Below are positions 9,701-16,617 of a stretch of 16,617 nt of DNA, one piece after another; the stretch's first letter is position 1; every line of letters starts with the position of its first letter. The stretch lies in assembly GCA_014904845.1 (NCBI GenBank), contig MU119838.1, positions 1 through 16,617 on the forward strand, written 5' to 3'. The notes beneath the pieces were generated by a model. That model had not been told where the DNA came from. It did not search any database and worked only from the letters and a program-made list of their open reading frames with translations. The translations under genes and the position numbers were made by a program. Origin of the DNA: Acephala macrosclerotiorum. Taxonomy: Eukaryota > Ascomycota > Leotiomycetes > Helotiales > Mollisiaceae.

Positions 9701-12700
9701 TGATCAGATCGCGTTTGCCCAAAGACACAAAGCTGCTGATTGACTTTGCTGTTAAAGAGCAACGGATTACAGAAGGCCAGTTTCCTAGCTTCGTCGTCCA
9801 GGGCTCTGAGTCTATTCTCGCAACGGCAGCTTCCGCGTCTGATATTCCTCCAACAACTCTGCTAAGCACTGGTCTTGCCGATGCATTGTCTCAAATTGAC
9901 GTCGTGTCAAGTCTGGTTTTCAAAAGATCATTACCGGCGATCCGCTCAGCCGAATTGCTGGCTGAAAGTGATGCAAGGCCCAGCTTGGCTATTGTTGACT
10001 GGACTCAGGATACTCACCTACCCGTATTGATTCAACCGATCGAAGCTTCAACGCTGTTTTCCGCTGACAAGACGTATTTACTGGTTGGTCTGACAGCCGA
10101 ATTGGGTCAATCTCTTAGCCGATGGATAATTCGAAACGGTGCTCGGTATCTTGCCATCTCTAGCAGGAATCCACCGGCAAGCAGCAAATGGAAAGACGAG
10201 CTTCAATCAATGGGCGCGACTGTGGCAATAGAGACTTGTGACGTTTCAAACAAACGCGATGTGGTGCAACTTCACGAGAGACTTTCAGCGACACTACCTC
10301 CCATTGGTGGTGTTATTAACGGAGCCATGATAATGCATGATATTCCGTTTGCTGATATGACGCATGAGATCTTTGCGAAAGTCCTCAGGCCAAAGGTAGA
10401 TGGTTCCAAGAACTTGGATGAGGTCTTTTGGAACACCTCACTGGACTTTTTTATTATGATGTCGTCTACCTCGGCAGTTATCGGAAACCCTGGCCAGGCA
10501 AACTATGCTTCCGCAAATCAGTTCATGGTTGGCCTTGCTGCCCAGCGGAAGAAACGGGGAGTTGCTGGTTCAGTGGTGGACATTGGAATGATCATGGGCA
10601 TCGGATATATCAGACGCACTGATGATCAAGGCACCTATGAGCACTTCCTTGGTAAGCAGAATCTTATGCCGATAGCAGAGACAGATGTCCAGGATATCTT
10701 TGCAGAGGCTATCCACGGCGGTCATCCCACCACCGGCAATCGATCACAAATTATGACCGGTTTGGCAAAGGTAAATCTGTCGGATACGAGCAAGCGACCA
10801 AGTTGGATTGCGAATCCAAGATTCTCCCATCACAGCTACGAGTCCGAACGTGCAGTAGTGCAAGATTCTACTGGCGACGGAAAGCAGTCTCTGAAAGAAC
10901 AACTTCGGAATGCTGCGAGTGTCGCAGAGACCTCAGAAATTCTCCAAAACAGCTTCTCTACTCAGCTTGCTGTGATCTTGCAGCTCCCCCCTGATGGAGT
11001 CAACAAGGCAGTTCCCCTCCTTGAAATGGGAACCGACTCGCTAGTGGCAGTTGAGATTCGTTCCTGGTTTTTCACTGAGGTCGGCGAAGATGTGCCCATT
11101 CTCATACTCCTTGGTGGTGCCTCCGTCATTGACTGTAAGTTGGAACTCACGCCCAGGCATTTTTGAATGAATTTGATCATACTGACAAATCTTAGTGTGT
11201 AACGACATAGCTGCAAATGTCTTTGCTACGCACAGTAGCAACAAAGAAGGCACAGACCCATCCAAGGCCAGGCCAGCAGCTGAATCCACACCTGCCCCTG
11301 CAGACACTATCAAGCTATCCCCGCCAAGCACTTCGTCTTCTGATAGCACGCCAAGCAGTGAATCAAGTTCGAGTAGCCCTGAGAGGATATCTGATACCTC
11401 TGATTCTGAACCTGAATTTTTATCCAAGATCGTGCTTCCACCATGGGAACGAATTGAGCCTATGTCCTATGGCCAATCCCGAATTTGGTTCCCATCCACC
11501 TTCCTCGAAGATAAAACGGCGTACAATTGCACAACTTCGTACCGTTTGAAGGGAGCTCTCAACATTCCCAGGTTTGAGAAAGCACTGCTAGCTGTCACAC
11601 AGAGGCACGAGTCGTTCCGCACGGCTTTCCATACAGATTCTTTTACTGGCGAGGCGAAACAGGACATATTGAGTAGATCTACCTTTAGATTGCAGAAAAT
11701 CTCACTCGCCAATGACGATAAGGATGTCCAGCGAGAATTTGACAGGTTGCACAACCATGTTTACGACCTTGAAGGCGGAGATACTTTCCGCGCCGTGCTC
11801 CTCTCTCACTCATCAGACTACCACACCGTTATCTTTGGTTACCATCATATCATTATCGATGGCGTGAGTTGGCAGCTCTCTCTCCAAGAATTCGAAAGAT
11901 TTTACAGTTCGCCGGATGCATCATTCACAGACGCAAGTCAATACGCCAAGTTTGCCCAGAAACAAAGACAGCTTGTCGAAGGAGGTGTTTATGCCAAGGA
12001 GTTGGCATTCTGGAAGTCGGAACTGGCTAACCCACCCGAGCCTCTGCCACTGTTCCCATTCGCCAAGAGCAACTCCCGCAAGCCTTTGACCCGGTACGAT
12101 ACTATCGACTTTGTCCGGGCCCTTGATGCTCCCCTGACCGAAAAAATCAAGAAGGCCAGCAAGATCGTTAAAACGACCACCTTCCATTTCTACCTTGCTG
12201 TATTTCAAGTACTACTTCATCGCTTCCTTGATATTGAAGATTTGTGCCTCGGTATTGTGGATGCCAATCGGATCGACCGAGAATTTCTACAAACTATTGG
12301 CTTTATGCTCAACACCCTCCCTTTGCGTTTGAACCTAAATGGTGAACAGAGCTTCGCGAAAATTGTCCAGCAAACACGCACAAAAGCCTACGCAGCGTTG
12401 GGACGGTCTGCCCTTCCCATCGATGTGATCCTAGATGAATTGGACATTGAAAGGTCACCGTCACTCCCGCCGTTATTCCAAATTCTTGTCAACTACCGGA
12501 TGGGGGCCCTAAAGCAGAAGACTATGGGCAATGTGGAACTTGAGTGGCAAGACTACAAGGATGCGAGAAACCCATACGATATCACAATCTCGATCGACGA
12601 GAAAGATGATGGCACTGGAGGTTTTGTTTCACTCAGCTTGCTCGAGCACCTGTTCGACCAAGCGGGTGGTGATCTACTCTTGAGCACGTACATCCATTTG

Positions 12701-15679
12701 CTTGACCAATTTGCCAGCAATCCAGAGCTGCGTGCGAATGCGTGTTCATTATTTGACAATTCTCAGAAGGAAAATGCAATTGCTCTCGGAGCCGGACCAA
12801 CACTTCATACTGACTGGCCAGACACACTCTCTTTACGTGTCGATCAAATCACAGAAAGCCAACCGGAAGAGATAGCACTCAGAGATTTATCTGGCCAAAG
12901 TCTCAAGTACGAGGAAATGGGCCAAAGGATAAATGCCATCGCTGCTGCACTCCAAACGCTGCCTTCTGTTCGTCCGGGGTCTCATATCGGCATTTACTGT
13001 CAACCATCGGTCGATGTGGTATGCTCTCTATTGGCCATCCTACGCATCGGGGGCGTCTATGTGCCACTCGACAGTTTCACGCCCGTAGAAAGGTTGGCAT
13101 TGATCAACGATGAAGCGGAACTTCAGGTTGTCATCCATGATGACACGACAACCGGTAATGTTCATAGTGTCGTTCCAAGCCATGTTACTGTTCTCAATGT
13201 CTCCGCGCTACCCTCTCGAGTCGACAAAATCGTGGAGAATGTCAGCAAAGCCACAGATAATGCATTCTTGATGTTCACAAGTGGTTCTACGGGGAAGCCC
13301 AAAGGTGTCCAATTGACCAACGCCAACTACGTGGCTCACATTGCCGCCGCATCGAGAAGCATGGGACTTGGAAAAGAGACAGTGTTGCAGCAGAGTTCGG
13401 TGGGCTTTGATCTGTCTCTCGCCCAAATTTTCTACGGTCTGGCGAACGGAGGGACTGTGGTGGTAGCAACCAATCGTGGGGATCCCGCCGACCTCACAGC
13501 CCTGATGCTTCGGGAGAAAGTGACATTCAGCTTCTGTGTGCCTTCAGAGTACTCTGTGATGATGAGATATGGCGGGGACTCTCTGAAGAGGTGCAGCTCG
13601 TGGCGCATTGCTCTGTCTAGCGGCGAAGCCTTCCCAGTTAGCCTAAAGGAGAAATTCCGCCAGGTCAAGCTGCCAGAGTTGAAGGTCTTGAATGCATACG
13701 GCCCGACAGAGGCCTCGGTAGTTGCCACCATGTGTGAGGTTGACTACCACAATACCAGTGGAGAGAAGGTGCCCATTGGTCAGACCCTCGCAAACTACGC
13801 TGTCTATGTTGTCGATGAAAACGTGCAACCGGTTCCGATAGGATGGCCTGGTGAGATTGTTCTCGGTGGACCTCCCATCAGTCCAGGGTACCTCAGCAGC
13901 GAGCAGCTGACACAAGAGAAATTCGTTGCCGACAACATTTCTGCCTCGACCAAGAGGGCAGATGGTTGGCAAACACTTTACCGCACTGGTGATAAAGGCC
14001 GAATGTTAAGTGATGGCTCGGTGATCTACCAAGGCAGATTGGAAGGTGATTCTCAAGTCAAACTCAGAGGCGTCCGGATCGAGCTCGATGATATTTCCAA
14101 CACCATTCTTAGAATTTCAAAGGGGGTTCTGTTCGATGCTGCAGTTGTTCTAAGAGGGGACACCGAACAATACTTAGTCGCATTTGCTGTCTTTGCCACC
14201 GGAAGGGAGCCCCAAAAGCCTGAGTCATATCTGCGATCTTTGCTCTCAACTCTACCACTGCCTTCGTACATGAAGCCGGCCAGCATCAATCCCTTGGTAC
14301 AACTTCCAATAACCGCATCTGGGAAATTGGATAGAAAATCTCTCAACGAGATAACAGTGATCGAGGCTGAAGAGGTATCGTCGGACGCACCATTAAGCGA
14401 GACCGAACAATGTCTCAGGGATATCTGGACGGATCTGCTCTCGGGGACCGGGACATCCGTGAAAATTGGCAAGAATTCGGATTTCTTCACATTGGGAGGC
14501 AATTCGCTTCTATTACTCAGGTTACAAGCTGAAATTCGCGACAAGTTCTCCGTCAACCTGGCTCTGATTGACCTCTTCCAGATGACAACGCTAGATGCCT
14601 TAGCTTCAAAAATTGTGTCGAAAGACCCAGTTTCCTCGGTCACCTCTCTCGATTGGGACTCTGAGTCAGCCCTGACTCCTTATTTGTCCTCCTTCGACTT
14701 GAGGTCTGTTGTGAGCAGGACTTCGAACGGCCCCATCACTGTCTTGCTGACAGGCTCCACTGGGTTCCTTGGTCGAGCGATTGTCAGTCAGCTGGCCAAT
14801 AATAGCGCTATTGCAAAGATCGAATGTATCGCCGTTCGAAACACGGACAATGCTCGGAGGCAATCCATTGACTCGGACAAGATCATCGTTCATCCCGGAG
14901 ACCTCGGCAAACCCTTCCTGGGACTTTCGGAGGAGAAGGCCATAGAGTTGTTTGGACGAGTTGATGCCATCATTCACAACGGGGCCGATGTCTCTTTTAT
15001 GAAGACATACCACTCCCTGCGTCAAGTAAATGTTAATTCAACGAAGGAATTAGTCAGACTATCAGCACAACATAGAACGCCCTTCCATTTCATCTCAACA
15101 GCTGGCGTGGCTCATTTGAGTGGAAGAGAGGAATATGAGGAGACATCCATCTCTGAGTTCCTGCCTCCTTGCGATGGTTCTGATGGATATGTTGCATCAA
15201 AGTGGGCCAGTGAACGCTTTCTTGAGAAGACAGCAGAGCATTTGGGCTTGCCGATCTGGATCCATCGACCGACGAGCATCACTGGTGATGACTTTCCATC
15301 TCTGGACATCGTCCACAATACTCTCAAGTATTCCCGCCTCCTGAAAGCTGTCCCCGAACTCAAGGGCTGGAGAGGATACTTCGACTTCGTACACGTCGAT
15401 ACCGTAGCGCAGGAAGTTGTTAGCGATGTCCTAAGCAAAGAAGAGGGGCTCGGAAAGCCAGTTTATGTACACCACAGCGGCGAGGCGGTCATACCCGTGC
15501 ATGGTATCCAAGAGTACCTTGCAGAACAAGTCGGGGAGGATGTCAAGACTCTGAGTATGACCGAGTGGTTGATGTCGGCGAGGAAGCTTGGGATGGATGA
15601 GTTGGTAGCGACGTTTATGAACATGTTTGCGCAGGGCGATGCGCATTCATTGACGATGCCGCGACTGCTCAAGGGGTGA
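3706..15679 (+). CDS. Hybrid highly reducing PKS-NRPS (KS-AT-DH-MT-ER0-KR-ACP-C-A-PCP-R)
   Basis: Exons 3706-11134 and 11196-15679 encode 3970 residues, a typical size for fungal iterative PKS-NRPS enzymes. The start is the ATG at 3706 (A at -3, G at +4) just before the KS block EPIAIVGSACRFPGG; the frame is open 66 codons further upstream but contains no ATG there. Domains in order: KS about 10-445, AT 555-870, DH 945-1250, MT 1390-1604, pseudoKR plus degenerate ER 1625-2100, KR 2118-2340, ACP 2390-2470, Ser-rich linker about 2518-2548, C 2563-2990, A 3015-3525, PCP 3545-3615, R 3655-3970. The PKS half iteratively builds a reduced chain, the NRPS half amidates it with an amino acid and the R domain releases it. 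The ER is degenerate, matching the trans-enoyl reductase encoded divergently next door. All catalytic residues I could locate are intact except in the MT. No frameshifts or stops are seen. Product unknown. Distribution of motifs is clear, so the class is near certain. Confidence 0.97.
3733..5040 (+). other. PKS domain: ketosynthase (KS)
   Basis: Residues about 10-445 of the PKS-NRPS. The active-site Cys182 is in DTACSSSLVA, and the two catalytic His are His321 (EAHGTGTPAGDP) and His362 (VGHTEGAAG). The triad is complete, so the domain should catalyse decarboxylative Claisen condensation. The domain ends in the usual SFGFGGTNSHII block. Confidence 0.96.
5368..6315 (+). other. PKS domain: acyltransferase (AT)
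   Basis: Residues about 555-870. The entry motif is VFTGQGSQWASMG and the nucleophile is Ser650 in GHSSGEIGAAY. YHSPHM and VGPHAALKGP follow at the usual places. Fungal iterative PKS AT domains of this type load malonyl-CoA; nothing seen argues otherwise. Confidence 0.94.
6538..7455 (+). other. PKS domain: dehydratase (DH)
   Basis: Residues about 945-1250, opening with FHELLGARVPG. The catalytic His979 lies in WLRNHRFQGQIIVPAA, and the partner acid is Asp1157 in TLDVSFQAIFAAY. Both are present, so dehydration of beta-hydroxy intermediates is expected. Confidence 0.92.
7873..8517 (+). other. PKS domain: C-methyltransferase (MT), possibly inactive
   Basis: Residues about 1390-1604. The S-adenosylmethionine-binding motif reads ILEVGGGSG (1427-1435), a fair match to the usual ILEIGAGTG. 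The downstream block reads ASNFFYFT (1502-1509) where most fungal PKS methyltransferases have ASNVLHAT, so the His is Tyr1507. The Glu that closes the KPGGYLLITE block is kept (Glu1533, 26 residues on). That His and Glu are thought to form the catalytic dyad of these C-methyltransferases, so activity is doubtful although the fold and cofactor site look intact. Confidence 0.85.
8578..10005 (+). other. PKS domain: pseudo-ketoreductase and degenerate enoyl reductase (ER0)
   Basis: Residues about 1625-2100 lie between the MT and the active KR. The first part (starting GHLLIVGGRSLESS) fits the structural half of the KR. The second part occupies the ER position but I can see none of the nucleotide-binding GxGxxG-type motif or other ER landmarks. 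This is the usual state in LovB-like and PKS-NRPS enzymes that borrow a separate enoyl reductase. Confidence 0.75.
10057..10725 (+). other. PKS domain: ketoreductase (KR)
   Basis: Residues about 2118-2340. The NADPH-binding motif is VGLTAELGQS (2127-2136), with Ala2131 where Gly is commoner. Catalytic residues are Lys2230 (RPKVDG), Ser2254 in MMSSTSAVIG, Tyr2267 and Asn2271 in NYASAN. The set is complete, so ketoreduction is expected. Confidence 0.93.
10873..11115 (+). other. PKS domain: acyl carrier protein (ACP)
   Basis: Residues about 2390-2470. The phosphopantetheine attachment site is Ser2445 in EMGTDSLVAVEIRSWF. The domain closes with VPILILLGGASVID just before the intron. Confidence 0.94.
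11135..11195 (+). other. Sole intron of the PKS-NRPS gene, at the PKS/NRPS junction
   Basis: The 61-base intron begins GTAAGT, has a CTGAC branch site at 11182-11186 and ends CTTAG. It is phase 1: T at 11134 plus TG at 11196-11197 form the Leu2477 codon, giving GGASVID-L-CNDIA, which matches the usual ACP-to-linker passage. If retained, the frame adds ten codons and stops at TGA 11164-11166. Confidence 0.92.
11453..12736 (+). other. NRPS domain: condensation (C)
   Basis: Residues about 2563-2990, opening PMSYGQSRIWF. The catalytic HHxxxDG motif is intact as HHIIIDG (His2693-Gly2699), followed by later C-domain landmarks IGFMLNTLPLR and PPLFQILVNYR. It should form the amide between the polyketide on the ACP and the amino acid on the PCP. 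A Ser/Asp/Glu-rich flexible linker (about 2518-2548) joins it to the ACP. Confidence 0.94.
12809..14341 (+). other. NRPS domain: adenylation (A)
   Basis: Residues about 3015-3525. Core motifs: A3 LMFTSGSTGKPKG (3168-3180), A4 starting GFDLSLAQIF (Asp3215), A5 NAYGPTE (Ala3310-Glu3315), A6 GEIVLGGPPISPGYL, A7 YRTGDKGRM, A8 VKLRGVRIEL, A10 SGKLDRKSL with catalytic Lys3520. Asp3215 corresponds to the Asp that binds the alpha-amino group, so an alpha-amino acid is expected. By eye alignment to the GrsA template the specificity positions read D-L-A-F-L-S-A-V-V-K. I do not recognise this code, and position 278 is the least sure. Confidence 0.94.
14399..14611 (+). other. NRPS domain: peptidyl carrier protein (PCP)
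   Basis: Residues about 3545-3615. The attachment Ser3580 lies in DFFTLGGNSLLLLRLQ, a canonical thiolation motif. Confidence 0.94.
14729..15676 (+). other. NRPS domain: terminal reductase / Dieckmann-cyclase-like (R)
   Basis: Residues about 3655-3970. The NADPH-binding motif TGSTGFLG (3662-3669) and the SDR-type catalytic residues are present: Ser3777/Thr3778 in FISTAGV and Tyr3808/Lys3812 in GYVASKW. In fungal PKS-NRPS enzymes this domain either releases an aldehyde reductively or acts as a redox-independent Dieckmann cyclase forming a tetramic acid. The intact residues permit reduction but do not decide between the two. Confidence 0.9.
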
Positions 15680-15867
15680 ACCAAAATTTTCACCGTGAAA
15701 GTTGTGTTTAATGGCATTTCCATTTGATGAGTGTTTGAGTTGTACAAATTTCTTGCATTGTCTCAACTGTATTGATAGAATGTTTTCGAACAAGTTTTAT
15801 TTGTAGATCCACGTCTATGCATATGCAGTGTTGACAAACTCCTACCGCCCTTCTAAAATTGCGAGAG

Positions 15868-15873
15868 AATAAA
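15868..15873 (+). terminator. Candidate polyadenylation signal AATAAA
   Basis: Exact AATAAA about 190 bases downstream of the PKS-NRPS stop codon, on the coding strand. Fungal genes often lack an exact hexamer, so its role is plausible but unproven. Confidence 0.4.
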
Positions 15874-15946
15874 ACTATCAAGACCGCGCCAAGATTTTGA
15901 CAAGCTGCTAAACAGACCATATATGATCCCCTCCACCGAATCCACG

Positions 15947-15976
15947 CTCAAATCAAATTAGGTTCGTCGATTTGAG
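15947..15976. repeat. Short inverted repeat (8-base arms)
   Basis: CTCAAATC at 15947-15954 and its exact reverse complement GATTTGAG at 15969-15976 are separated by 14 bases. It lies downstream of the candidate polyadenylation signal. It could form a small hairpin; no function is evident. Confidence 0.4.
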
Positions 15977-16130
15977 TTCCACAAACAAAGCCCCATCCAA
16001 CTCCCCGTCCGTTCCGATTCCGAGTCTGTATATACTCCGATATGCTCACTCCGACGCATTGCGGTGTTGCGGTGCTGTGATGGATACCTCGGTAGCTGCT
16101 TTTTGCTTTTCATCTTACTTATCACGAACA

Positions 16131-16617
16131 CGTATAGTATAGCTTTTACGAAATATGCTCGCTTAGAACCTTAGGCTTAAGAATTAGTATTCGTAGAATA
16201 ACTATATTCGTAAAACCCAAAATATAATTAGTTAATATACTAGTATTAATAATATTAAAATTAAAATTTAAAAAATAATATAAATAATATAAATAATATA
16301 TTTAATTTTATTATTATTTTAATTATAAATTATTAAAATATATATCTAATATAATTTAATAATTATAAAATAAAAATTAATTAATTTATAAAATATATTA
16401 ATTAATAATTATTAATATTTTTTTTATTTTTTATTTTATATTAAATATATATAATTTAAAAAAATTAATATAAATTTTTATTATAAATATATTATTAATT
16501 TAATATTTAATATATAAATAATAATTTTTTTTATAATTATTTAAAAAAAATTTAATTATTTTAAAAATTAATAATATAAATATAATTTTATTTTTTATTT
16601 TTTTATTTTATTTTTAT
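16131..16617. repeat. AT-rich block running off the window
   Basis: Base composition shifts sharply near 16131. From 16246 to the end there is one C (16346) and no G, i.e. about 371 of 372 bases are A or T. There are no coding signals. The pattern is irregular rather than a simple tandem repeat. It may be a fully mutated repeat (extreme repeat-induced mutation), an AT-rich isochore, or a poorly assembled contig edge. At its left border TTTTACGAA (16144-16152) is repeated inverted as TTCGTAAAA (16207-16215). Confidence 0.8.

Larger units (their letters stand above)
15680..16130. other. 3' flank of the PKS-NRPS gene
   Basis: No gene is visible. A canonical AATAAA at 15868-15873, about 190 bases after the stop codon, is the likeliest polyadenylation signal. 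Further on there is a small inverted repeat (15947-15976) and a locally repetitive stretch around 16055-16080 with repeated GCGGTG units. A minus-strand open frame at 15920-15708 shows no recognisable motif. Confidence 0.55.

Noticed and set aside
10084..10113. Ala in place of Gly in the KR nucleotide-binding motif (VGLTAELG) as a sign of inactivation
   Set aside because: The change is conservative at a position I believe varies, and Lys, Ser, Tyr and Asn of the active site are all present.
11135..11195. Two separate genes (a PKS and an NRPS) instead of one hybrid
   Set aside because: A clean GT-AG intron with branch site joins the frames and restores the expected ACP-linker sequence; the second frame has no good ATG start before its C domain.
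16231..16617. AT-rich block as a centromere or mitochondrial fragment
   Set aside because: No mitochondrial gene or tRNA and no centromere-specific repeat can be seen; composition alone does not support either.

Overview
The window is nuclear DNA of a filamentous ascomycete (Pezizomycotina-like). The evidence is short GT-AG introns (61 to 129 nt) with CTGAC or CTGAT branch sites, a giant hybrid polyketide synthase / peptide synthetase gene (PKS-NRPS) of typical fungal layout, the relic of a Tc1/mariner-type transposon at the left edge, and an almost pure A/T block at the right edge of the kind that repeat-induced mutation can leave. I cannot name the species or the metabolite.

Layout from left to right. 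Positions 1-270 hold the C-terminal end of a broken Tc1/mariner-family transposase. Positions 271-782 are non-coding and carry a perfect 15-base palindrome at 590-604. A two-exon gene at 783-1326 (+) encodes a 157-residue EthD-like (dimeric alpha-beta barrel) protein that resembles the TpcK-type decarboxylases of fungal aromatic-polyketide clusters. After a 448-base convergent spacer, a two-exon gene at 2983-1775 (-) encodes a 359-residue trans-acting enoyl reductase of the LovC type. A 722-base divergent promoter region follows. A two-exon gene at 3706-15679 (+) then encodes a 3970-residue PKS-NRPS. From 15680 there is a 3' flank, and from about 16131 the sequence becomes AT-rich; 16246-16617 contains one C and no G.

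How the genes fit together: the PKS-NRPS reads KS-AT-DH-MT-(pseudoKR/degenerate ER)-KR-ACP-C-A-PCP-R. Its own ER is degenerate, so the divergently transcribed trans-enoyl reductase very probably supplies that activity. The chain is then joined to an amino acid by the C-A-PCP part and released by the C-terminal reductase-like domain. The product should be an acyl-amino-acid derived compound such as a tetramic acid, pyrrolinone or amino aldehyde. The methyltransferase has Tyr where the conserved His of the VLHAT motif is expected, so methylation may be lost. No transporter, P450, hydrolase or transcription factor gene is in the window; they may lie outside it or be absent.

The most notable points are the His-to-Tyr change in the methyltransferase, the pairing of an EthD/TpcK-like protein with a PKS-NRPS, and a single intron exactly at the PKS/NRPS junction whose retention would give a free-standing PKS. 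I found no wholly new type of system here.
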